Positions 1 through 8,085 of a stretch of DNA of 64,000 nucleotides are shown piece after piece; within the stretch, counting starts at the first letter, position 1; each line of letters opens with the position of its first letter. Where the stretch lies: contig NZ_QWLM01000004.1 of assembly GCF_003515945.1 (NCBI RefSeq), positions 1 through 64,000 on the forward strand. Reading direction: 5' to 3'. The position numbers and the translations under genes are program-made. The notes under the pieces are model-generated. The model ran no database searches. It was not told the origin of the DNA and worked only from the letters and a program-made list of their open reading frames with translations. This stretch comes from Dermacoccus abyssi (lineage in GTDB: Bacteria; Actinomycetota; Actinomycetes; Actinomycetales; Dermatophilaceae).

Positions 1-466
1 GGATTCGCTGCGGCGAGTCCCCGAAGACCTGGCCCGCCAGTCGCTCGGCCTGGCGTAGTGCCAGCTCAGTGACAGCGCGTTCAGTGGTGTAGCCGTCGGC
101 AACGCCCGGGTCGCACCCAATGACGTCTTCCACGCGGCCCGCAAGCACGGTCTCAGTTTCATCCACGATGAAGCCGTGCTCCCGGAGTCGCTGCAGAAGC
201 CCAGGTACGGGGTCGTGCTCACGCAACTTCCACTTGATGTGGTCGACGCACCTGTGCGCGACGGCGTGGGCAATGACTTCTTCGATGAGGTCATCCACCT
301 CGCTGCCTGCCATCGCAAACGGCGGGTAAGTGACGAAGCAGCGGCGGCGAACGGGGAACGTTCCGACGAGTACTGGGCCGATCGTGGTCACCGTGGGGGC
401 GTCGTACATCTCCGGGTCGCCGCGCAACTGCGCGTCATACATTGCGATAAGGCGCTCTCTCAGCAT
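1..466 (-). CDS. Partial GNAT-like acetyltransferase, N-terminal part
   Basis: The minus strand stays open from an ATG at 466 to the window edge (155 codons, no stop), so the 3' end lies outside. The product starts MLRERLIAMYDAQLRG and continues with a region of the form W-K-x-x-x-H-D near residue 85, then LLQRLREHGF. This resembles the N-terminal half of a group of actinobacterial GNAT proteins in which a degenerate first domain precedes the acetyl-CoA-binding domain; that second domain would lie beyond the window. Codon use is less GC3-biased than in later genes, with AGA, TTG, ATT and TAT present. The assignment rests on overall pattern only; the catalytic part is not visible. Confidence 0.5.
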   Translation of the reverse strand, partial: MLRERLIAMYDAQLRGDPEMYDAPTVTTIGPVLVGTFPVRRRCFVTYPPFAMAGSEVDDLIEEVIAHAVAHRCVDHIKWKLREHDPVPGLLQRLREHGFIVDETETVLAGRVEDVIGCDPGVADGYTTERAVTELALRQAERLAGQVFGDSPQRI

Positions 467-666
467 GAGAGGAGCGTGTCGTGGGCAACCGGGAGAGCGC
501 AACGGATTTTGGCGCCCCACCCGGGGGTCAGGGACTTCCACTCGGCCGCAGCGTACGACCGCGCGCCACGCCAGTCCAGAAAGGTACAGCTCAAACGCAG
601 GATTCTGCACTCGGTCGCCCAGGTTTCCACCTCGCTCAGGATTTCCCACGTCGTCCTGTCAAGCAC

Positions 667-839
667 ATGGCAAATGAGAAGCGCTTTGAGGTCATGCACG
701 AGCAGAGGAGTGAGTTTGCAGAGACCGTGCGAGTGCTCCGCGACAACGAGACTGGCGTTTGCTATCTGCAGACCTGGCCAGGAGCGTCTGGAGGCGTGAC
801 TCCTTTGGTGGATCGGACGGTCGGCCGGTCACGACATGA
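667..839 (+). pseudogene. DUF6440-family protein, frameshifted near its 3' end
   Basis: Translation from the ATG at 667 gives MANEKRFEVMHEQ, then an ETGVCYL and GGVTPLVDR pattern typical of the short DUF6440 family (D-x-E-T-G-V-x-Y-L, G-G-x-T-P-L-x-D). Members normally end a few residues later with a form like D-R-D-G-x-P-V. Here the frame instead continues with an unrelated tail to a stop at 951. Shifting by one base at 814-816 (one G missing) restores DRDGRPVTT followed by TGA at 837-839, exactly the expected ending. I read this as a one-base deletion in a G run, either a real mutation or a sequence error. No clear Shine-Dalgarno precedes 667. Function of the family is unknown. Confidence 0.55.
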
Positions 840-1060
840 CCACCTTGGATGTTTAGTTCAAAACGACGCTCCCGGCAAACGCGTCATCTCGCGGGCCCCC
901 GCTGGCGAGCATGGCGAACCGATCATGGCGGGTATCTGGTTACCGGGGTGAGCTTTCGGTACGGGAGACATGCCCCTCCGGGACAGGCATGGCAGTGCCC
1001 TCGATTCCGGGGTGAAGGCTCATGCGTCGTTGGCGCGCCTCAAACTGACGCTCAGGCCGT

Positions 1061-1396
1061 TCACCCGAGCATGCGGGTGGCGGACGAGAGATCGGCGGGC
1101 ACGCGGTAGACGCGCTGCTCGCCGTTCTTCGTCACGGTGACAACGAACGCGTCACCGTCCTTCGTGACGTTCTCGACGGTGGCGTCGGGCACGAGCGAAC
1201 GCACGGCGGTCGTTACGTTGCGGGCCTGCGTCGCCGTCACCGTGTCGGAGAGCTGAGCCTCGGCTGCGGCCGTCGCGTCAGTGGCCCACGACGTCACGAC
1301 GGCCTGCGCGCCCGCACCGAGAGCGACGAGGGTGGCCGCGACGGCGAGACCTGCTGCCGCGAGAGTTCGGGCTGGACGACGGAGCGAGCGAGACAT
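1061..1396 (-). CDS. Small secreted or membrane-anchored protein of unknown function
   Basis: The 111-residue product begins MSRSLRRPARTL followed by an Ala/Leu-rich hydrophobic stretch to about residue 33, which looks like a signal peptide or membrane anchor. The mature part is polar with many Thr, Ala and Val and has a beta-rich region containing FVVTVTKNGEQRVYRVP near the C-terminus. The ATG at 1396 was chosen because GAAAGGGA lies just upstream; a longer in-frame opening to 1471 lacks this. It is transcribed away from the Pth2-like gene, with about 250 bp between them that should hold both promoters. I do not recognise a named domain. Confidence 0.6.
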   Translation of the reverse strand: MSRSLRRPARTLAAAGLAVAATLVALGAGAQAVVTSWATDATAAAEAQLSDTVTATQARNVTTAVRSLVPDATVENVTKDGDAFVVTVTKNGEQRVYRVPADLSSATRMLG

Positions 1397-1648
1397 GGCG
1401 GGTCCCTTTCGTACGGGTGGCTCGGTGGCGAATCTTGTAGTCCGGATTTCAGTGTCCGGTGGGGTCGACATCGAGCCTGGTTGCCGACGCTGTGCCCGTG
1501 CTGTGGCGCAGGCGTCGTGAGGTTGGGAGTCGCCGAGTGATCGGAAACGCCCAGGGTTCGCCCCGAGCCCGCGGATGAGGGAAGGCGTTGACGAGACATG
1601 GCGGGCGAGGCGGAGCGCTCAAGGCAGCGCCCTTGAGACAATGGCGGC

Positions 1649-2356
1649 GTGACCACGAGAGATATCCCCTGGGCCATGCAGATCGCGCTCCGCGTGGAGA
1701 AGACCGATCCGCCGACGGACATCGAGGCCTGCGAGGCCGCGGCTCGAGCGTGCGTAGGCCTCCTCGTCCAGGCGGAACGTCAGCGCACGGCGGCTCAGAA
1801 CGTCGACGCCGATACGGAGAGCTACGACGGCTCGGGCGCTGATGCTGCGGCGGTCGACACCTCGTGGCACGAGGCCGTCGAGGCGTGGCGGGGCGTCGCT
1901 ATCCGCAAGATCGTGCGGCGCACCCGCGGCAAGCGATGGGACGACGCGCAGGCGCTGCCCGGCGTCACGTGCACCCAGGGCCGGGCACAGGCGCGGGCGT
2001 TCGTTCCGGCTCCGGTCAAGCCACTCGCATCCGAGCTCGCAAAGATGCAGGTCGAGGGCACCGAGCTGCCCGAGGGGCGAAGCGTCACCGAGAACGCGGT
2101 GGTCACCGTCCGCATCAGTCCGCTGGTCGAGATGACGAGCGGCAAGAGCGCGGCCCAGTGCGCTCACGCGGCGCAACGCGCGTGGGAGGCGATGACCCCC
2201 GACGAACGCCGCAGCTGGGAGGAAGACGACCACCACCTCCGCGTGGTGCGCGACAGCGAGGAGAGCTGGGCTCAGCAACCCGGCCGCGTCAGCATCATCG
2301 ACGCCGGATTCACCGAGTTGGAGGGCCAGCACGAGACCACCCGGGCCGACTGGTAA
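1649..2356 (+). CDS. Pth2-like peptidyl-tRNA hydrolase family protein
   Basis: The 235-residue protein carries the Pth2 signature TSGKSAAQCAHAAQ around residue 165, the conserved loop that in archaeal and eukaryotic peptidyl-tRNA hydrolase 2 holds the catalytic Lys. Before it come IRKIVRRTRGKRW and LAKMQVEGTELP, features of an actinobacterial branch in which a helical N-terminal region precedes the Pth2 core. Pth2 releases tRNA from prematurely dropped peptidyl-tRNA; actinobacteria normally also have bacterial Pth, so the role of this second enzyme is uncertain. The start is GTG at 1649; no strong ribosome binding site is evident. A 713-base antisense opening on the minus strand has no recognisable protein signature and was discarded. 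Confidence 0.75.
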   Translation: MTTRDIPWAMQIALRVEKTDPPTDIEACEAAARACVGLLVQAERQRTAAQNVDADTESYDGSGADAAAVDTSWHEAVEAWRGVAIRKIVRRTRGKRWDDAQALPGVTCTQGRAQARAFVPAPVKPLASELAKMQVEGTELPEGRSVTENAVVTVRISPLVEMTSGKSAAQCAHAAQRAWEAMTPDERRSWEEDDHHLRVVRDSEESWAQQPGRVSIIDAGFTELEGQHETTRADW

Positions 2357-2597
2357 ACCGCCCGTGACCGTGCCACGGCCCCCGAGGACGCCCGCGGTCT
2401 GCTCGACCCGCCCGTGACCGCCGTGGCCGTGCCAGCTGGGGAGGTTTCTTGCAGTTGGTGACGGTGCAACGCAGCCACGCGCAACGAACGCAGCCAGCCA
2501 GCGCGACCGGAGGACATCTCGTCCGCGTCGGGAGAGCTAGGCGATTCGTTGAACGTTCATAGCCTGAGCGCGACATCCTCCTTCGTTAGGAGCAAGC

Positions 2598-3143
2598 ATG
2601 AAGATCGGCGTCATCCTCGGATCCATCCGCGACAGCCGCGACGGCGCACACGTCGCCCATTGGGTGCTCGATCAGGCAGCGTCCCGCGAGGACGCGCAGT
2701 TCGAGCTCATCGACCTGGCGAAGTTCGACGTTCCGCTGTTGACGAGCGTTACGCTGCACGCGACGGCGAACCGCTCGTACGACAGCGAACAGGTGACGGC
2801 GTGGAGCAAGGCCATCGACGCGTGTGACGCGTTCATCTTCGTCACCCCGGAGCACAACCACAGCGTCCCCGGCGCCTTCAAGAACGCGGTCGACGTTCTC
2901 GGGCCGGAGTGGCAGGGCAAGGCCGTCGGTCTCGTCTCCTACGGTGCGGACGGCGGCGTGCGCGCCGTCGAGCACTGGCGTCAGATCCTCGCCAACTTCC
3001 AGATGGTCGTCGTGCGCCAGCAGGTCTCGCTGAGCCTCTTCACCGAGTTCGGCGAGAACAGCCTGGCCCTCGAGGAGCGTCGCGAGGCTGAGCTCAGCAC
3101 GCTGTTCGACCAGGTCATCGCAATGGGTGAGCGCCTGGCCTGA
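2598..3143 (+). CDS. NADPH-dependent FMN reductase family protein
   Basis: This 181-residue flavodoxin-fold protein starts MKIGVILGSIRDSRDG, the phosphate-binding loop of the NADPH-dependent FMN reductase family, and has TPEHNHSVPGAFKNAVD (about residues 80-96), the family's conserved flavin-binding and dimer loop. Such enzymes reduce FMN, quinones or azo compounds with NAD(P)H in the cytosol. Length matches the family (about 180-190). A good Shine-Dalgarno (TAGGAG) sits six bases before the ATG. The gene stands alone and ends at a strong hairpin terminator. The physiological substrate cannot be deduced. Confidence 0.85.
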   Translation: MKIGVILGSIRDSRDGAHVAHWVLDQAASREDAQFELIDLAKFDVPLLTSVTLHATANRSYDSEQVTAWSKAIDACDAFIFVTPEHNHSVPGAFKNAVDVLGPEWQGKAVGLVSYGADGGVRAVEHWRQILANFQMVVVRQQVSLSLFTEFGENSLALEERREAELSTLFDQVIAMGERLA

Positions 3144-3162
3144 TCGGCCACCGCATGCATCT

Positions 3163-3196
3163 GTGCCCTGCCCCTCGACGACGAGGGGCAGGGCAC
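3163..3196. terminator. Bidirectional hairpin terminator
   Basis: A perfect 15-bp stem (3163-3177 with 3182-3196) closes a four-base loop. It lies between the ends of the convergent FMN reductase gene and csoR and is followed by a short T-containing tract, so it probably serves both. Confidence 0.85.
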
Positions 3197-3220
3197 GGGT
3201 GTTTCGCGGCCGAGGCCCCT

Positions 3221-3556
3221 TCAGCGAATGAGGCGCCCGATGGCATCGCGCACCTCGGCGAGCTTGATCTCCTGCTCGTCACCGCCGGCGCGGGCTGCGT
3301 TGACGACGCAGTGGGCCATGTGATCGTCGAGCAGTTCGAGGGCCACGGCCTTCAAACCCGACTGGATCGCCGAGATCTGGGTGAGGACATCGATGCAGTA
3401 TCGGTCCTCGTCGACCATCTTCTCGATGCCCCGCACCTGCCCCTCGATCCGCTTGAGGCGTCGCGAGAGCGCCCTCTTCGAGTCGTGGTAACCGGGCGTT
3501 TCAGCCGATTCGTCACTCGTGCAGCAGGTTTCGGCCACCGAAGGCGTTTCGGTCAT
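3221..3556 (-). CDS. csoR: CsoR-type copper-sensing transcriptional repressor
   Basis: The 111-residue helical protein has the CsoR core ([17 protein letters not shown]) and the Cu(I)-binding Cys-His-Cys set: Cys54, His79 and Cys83, with the same spacing as Mycobacterium tuberculosis CsoR. A Cys-Cys pair at residues 11-12 lies in a longer N-terminal tail. CsoR tetramers bind operator DNA and release it on binding Cu(I). It is the last gene of the copper operon: its ATG overlaps the copA stop by 4 bp (ATGA), implying translational coupling. It probably represses its own operon through the palindrome at 6227-6243. Confidence 0.93.
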   Translation of the reverse strand: MTETPSVAETCCTSDESAETPGYHDSKRALSRRLKRIEGQVRGIEKMVDEDRYCIDVLTQISAIQSGLKAVALELLDDHMAHCVVNAARAGGDEQEIKLAEVRDAIGRLIR

Positions 3557-5868
3557 GACTGGTCCTTCCCGTTCGACGACGAGGCGGCGAAGCCTCGCAG
3601 ACGCAGACTGTTAAGGACGACGAACACGGAGCTGAACGCCATCGCCGCGCCCGCGATCATCGGATTGAGCAGGCCGAACGCGGCCAGCGGTATGGCCGCC
3701 ACGTTGTAGGCGAAGGCCCAGAAGAGGTTGCCCTTGATCGTGCCGAGGGTGCGACGGGCGAGGCGGACGGCGTCAGCCGCCACGCGCAGATCGCCGCGCA
3801 CGAGCGTGATGTCGGCCGCCTCGATGGCAGCATCCGTGCCCGTGCCCATCGCGAGGCCGAGGTCGGCCGTCGCGAGCGCGGCAGCATCGTTGACGCCGTC
3901 GCCCGCCATCGCGACGACGCGGCCTTCACCCTGCAGGCGCGTGACGACGTCGACCTTGTCGGCGGGCAGCACATCGGCGATGACATCGGCGATGCCCACG
4001 TCGGCAGCCACGGCGTGCGCGACCCGCTCGTTGTCGCCGGTGAGCAGCACCGGGCGCAGGCCGAGTTCCTTGAGCTCGGCGACGGCCTGGGCGCTCGTGG
4101 GCTTGATCGTGTCGGCGACCGCGACGAGGCCGCGCGCCGCGCCGTCCCAACCCACCGCGACCACGGTGGCGCCACCCGCTTGAAGGCGAGCCGCTTCGTC
4201 GGCGAGGGCAGCGGGAACCGGCATCGACCAGTCCTCGAGCAGCGCTGGTCGACCGACGACGACCTGGCGGCTCGTGTCGCCGTCGACCACGACGCCCTGG
4301 ACGCCCAGACCGGGCACGTTCTCGAAGGAGTCGAGCGTCGGGCGCAGCGCCGTGCGGTCCTGCGCAGCCCGCGCGATGGCCTGGGCGATGGGGTGTTCCG
4401 AACCACTCTCGAGCACGCCGGCGTAGGTGAGCACGTCGCCGTCGGCCTCACCGTCGGCGGCGACGACGGTCTGTACGCCCATCTCGCCACTCGTCACGGT
4501 GCCCGTCTTGTCGAGCACGACGGTGTCGACGCGACGGGTCGATTCGAGCACCTGCGGGCCCTTGATGAGGATGCCCAACTGCGCGCCGCGACCCGTACCG
4601 ACCATGAGGGCCGTGGGCGTCGCAAGGCCGAGCGCGCACGGGCAGGCGATGATGAGCACGGCGACAGCGGCGGTGAAGGCACCCTCCACGTCGCCGGCGA
4701 TCACGAGCCACGCCACGAACGTCAGCACCGCGAGGGCGATGACGACCGGCACGAAGACACCGGAGATCCGGTCGGCCAGACGCTGGGCGTCGGCCTTGCC
4801 GTTCTGGGCGTCCTCGACGAGCTTCGCCATCCGCGCAAGCTGAGTCTCGGAGCCGACGCGGGTGGCGCGCACGACGAGCCTGCCGCCCGCGTTGAGGGTG
4901 GCCCCGACGACCTCGTCGCCGTCCGTGACGTCGACAGGAACCGACTCGCCTGTGAGCATGGAGGCGTCGATGGCCGACGTGCCGTGCTCGACGACGCCGT
5001 CCGTGGCCACCTTCTCGCCCGGGCGCACGACGAAGCGATCACCGACGGCGAGCGCGCGCACGGGGATGCGCTCCTCGCGCTCGGAACCGCCCGAGCCGCG
5101 CAGGACGGTGACCTCCTTGGCCCCGAGGTCGAGCAGCGCGCGCAGCGCCGCGCCGGAGGCACGCTTGGAGCGGGCCTCGATGTAGCGGCCGAGCAGGATG
5201 AACGTCGTCACGCCTGCGGCGGCCTCGAGGTAGATGTTCGAGCTGCCGTGCCCTCTCGAGGAGGCGAACTCGAAGCCGTGCTTGAGGCCGGGCATGCCGG
5301 CGTGGCCGAAGAAGAGGGCGTAGAGCGACCAGCCGAAGGCCGCGAGGACGCCGACGGAGACGAGCGTGTCCATCGTCGTCGAGCCGTGGCGCGCGTTCGT
5401 CCACGCCGCGCGGTGGAACGGCCACGCGCCCCACACGACGACCGGCGCGGCCAGCGTCAGCGACAGCCACTGCCAGTTCGTGAACTGCAACGGCGGCACC
5501 ATCGCCATGAGGACCACCGGCACGGTGAGAACCGCGCTGATGAGGAGGCGTTGACGCAACTCCTCCGCGTGCCGTTCGGCATCCGACAGCGGCGCGTCAG
5601 CACCATCGGCATCAGCGTCGCCCACAGGAGTGAGCGGCTCGGGTTCGATGACGCTCGCGCCGTACCCGGCCTTCTCTACGGTGGCGAGGAGGTCGGCGAC
5701 GTCGGTGCCCCCGGGGTAGCTGACGTGCGCCTTTTCCGTGGCGTAGTTGACGCTCGCGTCGACGCCGTCGAGCTTGTTCAGCTTGCGCTCGATGCGGTTG
5801 GCACACGACGCGCACGTCATGCCGGTGAGCGCGAGCTCGACCTCGTCATGGGTGGTGGTCGCCTGCAT
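3553..5868 (-). CDS. copA: Copper-exporting P1B-type ATPase
   Basis: The 771-residue membrane ATPase pumps Cu(I) out of the cytosol. It has an N-terminal heavy-metal-associated domain with GMTCASC (Cys19, Cys22), membrane helices, the CPC transmembrane metal site at residues 409-411, the phosphorylated Asp in DKTGT at residue 453 and the hinge motif GDGVND at about 656-661. MxxSS-type residues in the last membrane segment ([15 protein letters not shown]) fit a Cu(I) transporter. A GGAAGGA ribosome binding site precedes the ATG at 5868. It lies between copZ, 100 bp upstream, and csoR, which overlaps its stop. A 629-residue antisense opening covers this gene and is a composition artefact. Confidence 0.95.
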   Translation of the reverse strand: MQATTTHDEVELALTGMTCASCANRIERKLNKLDGVDASVNYATEKAHVSYPGGTDVADLLATVEKAGYGASVIEPEPLTPVGDADADGADAPLSDAERHAEELRQRLLISAVLTVPVVLMAMVPPLQFTNWQWLSLTLAAPVVVWGAWPFHRAAWTNARHGSTTMDTLVSVGVLAAFGWSLYALFFGHAGMPGLKHGFEFASSRGHGSSNIYLEAAAGVTTFILLGRYIEARSKRASGAALRALLDLGAKEVTVLRGSGGSEREERIPVRALAVGDRFVVRPGEKVATDGVVEHGTSAIDASMLTGESVPVDVTDGDEVVGATLNAGGRLVVRATRVGSETQLARMAKLVEDAQNGKADAQRLADRISGVFVPVVIALAVLTFVAWLVIAGDVEGAFTAAVAVLIIACPCALGLATPTALMVGTGRGAQLGILIKGPQVLESTRRVDTVVLDKTGTVTSGEMGVQTVVAADGEADGDVLTYAGVLESGSEHPIAQAIARAAQDRTALRPTLDSFENVPGLGVQGVVVDGDTSRQVVVGRPALLEDWSMPVPAALADEAARLQAGGATVVAVGWDGAARGLVAVADTIKPTSAQAVAELKELGLRPVLLTGDNERVAHAVAADVGIADVIADVLPADKVDVVTRLQGEGRVVAMAGDGVNDAAALATADLGLAMGTGTDAAIEAADITLVRGDLRVAADAVRLARRTLGTIKGNLFWAFAYNVAAIPLAAFGLLNPMIAGAAMAFSSVFVVLNSLRLRGFAASSSNGKDQS

Positions 5869-5969
5869 CCTCGTCCTTCCTCACTCGATGCGGAGCGCAG
5901 CTGAAGACGGCGCGGACGTGGGGCACCACCTTCAGCTGCGACTGCGGTTCGCCGTCGCCGTGCGGCCGA

Positions 5970-6176
5970 TCAGGCGAGCTGGTAGCCGGCCTCGGTGACG
6001 GCCGCTTCGACGGCCTCGCGCGAGACGGGCTCGTCGGAGGCGAAGGTGAGGCTGCCGCTCTCGTGGTCGACCGTGACGTCGCGGACGCCCGCGATCTCCT
6101 CGACCTCTTCGGTGACGGACGCAGCGCAGTGGCCGCAGGTCATTCCGGTGACGGTGTAGCTGTTCTCGTGAGCCAT
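5970..6176 (-). CDS. copZ: CopZ-like copper chaperone
   Basis: This 68-residue protein is a single heavy-metal-associated ferredoxin-like domain. GMTCGHC (residues 11-17) supplies the two Cys that bind Cu(I). Such chaperones hand copper to the N-terminal domain of CopA. The ATG at 6176 is preceded by GAGAGGAGAAG, a strong ribosome binding site; an opening to 6278 would run through the operator and is rejected. It is the first gene of the copper operon and lies directly downstream of the CsoR-like operator. Confidence 0.92.
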   Translation of the reverse strand: MAHENSYTVTGMTCGHCAASVTEEVEEIAGVRDVTVDHESGSLTFASDEPVSREAVEAAVTEAGYQLA

Positions 6177-6226
6177 GGTCTTCTCCTCTCGGGTGCGGCG
6201 CGCAGCCGCTCGGTGAGGACAACAGC

Positions 6227-6243
6227 ATACCCCCACGGGGTAT
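6227..6243. promoter_or_regulatory. CsoR-like copper operator
   Basis: ATACCCC and GGGGTAT form perfect 7-bp arms around a 3-bp centre. This matches the known layout of CsoR operators (TAC/GTA-flanked C and G runs with dyad symmetry). It lies 50 bp upstream of copZ, where a repressor would block the operon promoter. Confidence 0.8.
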
Positions 6244-6272
6244 TCGCCGAACAGGGTGATCTCCGCGACGCT

Positions 6273-6305
6273 CTTCACGCAGCGTGCGCTCCACGTTCAC
6301 GGCAG
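6273..6305 (+). promoter_or_regulatory. Possible PHO-box-like direct repeat upstream of phoD
   Basis: CTTCACGCAGC (6273-6283) and GTTCACGGCAG (6295-6305) are similar 11-bp units separated by one 11-bp unit, the periodicity of actinobacterial PhoP sites (G/C-TTCAC units). It lies about 70 bp before the phoD start. The match is partial and chance occurrence is possible. Confidence 0.25.
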
Positions 6306-6373
6306 GGCCACTCACAGCGGCGGAAAATCATCGAAAGTCGTTGTGTTCCAGCACTCGACCATCAGGACGCATC

Positions 6374-7948
6374 ATGTTCGACATCTCTCGCCGCCACTTC
6401 GTCGTCGGCGCCGGAGCCGGCTTCGGCGCGACGCTCATCGGAGCGAACGCCACAGCTTCCCCCGGCGGGGGCCGACTTTCTCAGAACCCGTTCACTCTGG
6501 GAGTGGCTTCGGGCGACCCCCTGTCCGACTCCGTCATCCTCTGGACCCGCCTCGCCGTCGACCCGCTGGACGAGAGCGGATTCGCCGGCATGCCGGCGCG
6601 CACCGTTCCGGTGCAGTGGCAGGTCGCCGAGGATCCCGGCATGCGGCGCGTCGTACGTCGCGGAACCTTCGGGGCCAGGCCGGAGAACGCCCACAGTGTC
6701 CACGTCGATGTCAGAGGGCTGCGGCCCGGACGCGAGTACTGGTACCGCTTCAAGGTGATGCGTTGGCTCTCACCGATCGGCCGCACCCGCACGGCACCCG
6801 CCCCTCACGAGATGCCGGCCTCGCTCGCCATGGCCTTCGCCAGCTGCGCGCAGTACGAACACGGCTTCTTCACGGCCTACCGGCGACTCGCACAGGATCA
6901 CCCGGACCTCGTTCTTCACCTCGGCGACTACCAGTACGAGTACAGGGCGAACACCTACGTCTCCCCGGACGGCAACGTGCGCGACCACGCCGGGCCCGAG
7001 ACGTGCGACCTCGCGAGCTACCGCCAACGCCACGCCCAGTACAAGGCCGACGAAGACCTGCAGAGCGCACACGCCGTCGCGCCGTGGCTCGTCGTGTGGG
7101 ACGACCACGAGATCGACAACAATTGGGCCGCGGGCGTGCCCGAGAACACCGAGGCCGAGGAAAACAACGGTACGCCCGCGGCGTTTGCTGCGCGGCGACG
7201 CGACGCCTTTCGCGCCTACTGGGAGAACATGCCGCTGCGCCTGCCCCAGCCGAAGGGCGCTTCGTTCCGGATCTACCGCCGCACGCAGTGGGGCCGCCTG
7301 GCCACCTTCCACATGATGGATACGCGCCAGTATCGCGACGACCAGCTCTACGGCGACGGGTGGAAGGCCAAGGGCCCCGATATCGACACGCCCGGACGTT
7401 CGATGACGGGAGAAGCTCAGGAGAAATGGCTGCTCGACGGGTTCACGGCGTCGCGCCAGCGTTGGGACATTCTCGGACAGCAGGTGTTCTTCGCCGCGCA
7501 GGACGCCGACGCCGGCCCCGGCGAGAAGTACTCGATGGACGCGTGGGACGGCTATCGGGCGAACCGTTCGCGCCTCACGAAGGGGTGGACCGAGGCGGGC
7601 GTCCGCAACCCGGTCGTCCTCACCGGGGACGTGCACAAACACTGGGCAAACGACCTCAAGCTCGACTGGTCGGACCCCGATTCCCCCGTCGTCGGCTCCG
7701 AGCTCGTCTGCTCGTCGATCACGTCGACCGGTGACGGTTCCCACTCGACGACCAGCGCGAACCAGCGCATCAACCCCCACCTGAAGTTCTTCAACGACGA
7801 CCGCGGCTACGTCACCACGCGCATCACCCCGGAGGCGATGACGGCCGAGTTCCGTTCGCTCGACATCGTGACGAAGCCCGGCGCCGACGCCGTGACGAAG
7901 GCCCGTTTCCGCATCGAGGACGGTGTTCGCGGCCTCCAGCGGGCCTGA
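6374..7948 (+). CDS. phoD: PhoD-family alkaline phosphatase/phosphodiesterase, Tat-exported
   Basis: The 524-residue protein starts MFDISRRHFVVGAGAG, a twin-arginine signal followed by a short hydrophobic core, so it is exported folded. Family motifs follow: SGDPLSDSVILWTRL, HLGDYQYEY, VWDDHEIDNNW and LTGDVHKHWAND, which supply the Asp, Asn and His ligands of the Fe/Ca centre in PhoD enzymes. PhoD releases phosphate from mono- and diesters such as teichoic acid and phospholipid head groups. The ATG at 6374 was preferred over one at 6284 because it starts the Tat signal. Production is probably phosphate-controlled, see the PHO-like repeat upstream. It is divergent from the copper operon. Confidence 0.9.
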   Translation: MFDISRRHFVVGAGAGFGATLIGANATASPGGGRLSQNPFTLGVASGDPLSDSVILWTRLAVDPLDESGFAGMPARTVPVQWQVAEDPGMRRVVRRGTFGARPENAHSVHVDVRGLRPGREYWYRFKVMRWLSPIGRTRTAPAPHEMPASLAMAFASCAQYEHGFFTAYRRLAQDHPDLVLHLGDYQYEYRANTYVSPDGNVRDHAGPETCDLASYRQRHAQYKADEDLQSAHAVAPWLVVWDDHEIDNNWAAGVPENTEAEENNGTPAAFAARRRDAFRAYWENMPLRLPQPKGASFRIYRRTQWGRLATFHMMDTRQYRDDQLYGDGWKAKGPDIDTPGRSMTGEAQEKWLLDGFTASRQRWDILGQQVFFAAQDADAGPGEKYSMDAWDGYRANRSRLTKGWTEAGVRNPVVLTGDVHKHWANDLKLDWSDPDSPVVGSELVCSSITSTGDGSHSTTSANQRINPHLKFFNDDRGYVTTRITPEAMTAEFRSLDIVTKPGADAVTKARFRIEDGVRGLQRA

Positions 7949-8085
7949 TGCGATGCCCACGTGAGCCACGCCACTCGTTTTGACCACGCCGACAAGAACC
8001 GTCCATCCTTGGCGGGTTCTCCCGCCCGCGACGGCGACCCCGACGCAGGCGCTCCACCCTCGCCCACCCTCAGCGAAGGACACCC

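Noticed and set aside
460-699. 79-codon minus-strand frame just upstream of the partial acetyltransferase, with its stop overlapping that start
   Set aside because: No recognisable protein pattern, and it lies partly opposite the DUF6440 frame, which does have one.
969-991. CATGCC/GGCATG hairpin past the end of the small secreted protein gene
   Set aside because: Only six pairs and no T tract; too weak to call a terminator.
1618-1637. CTCAAGG/CCTTGAG hairpin just before the Pth2-like start
   Set aside because: Short 7-bp stem without loop or context that would separate an operator from chance.
4015-5904. 629-residue plus-strand frame
   Set aside because: Antisense to copA; Arg/Gly/Asp-rich composition without any motif, an effect of high GC.
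6770-8083. 437-residue minus-strand frame
   Set aside because: Antisense to phoD, which has all family motifs.
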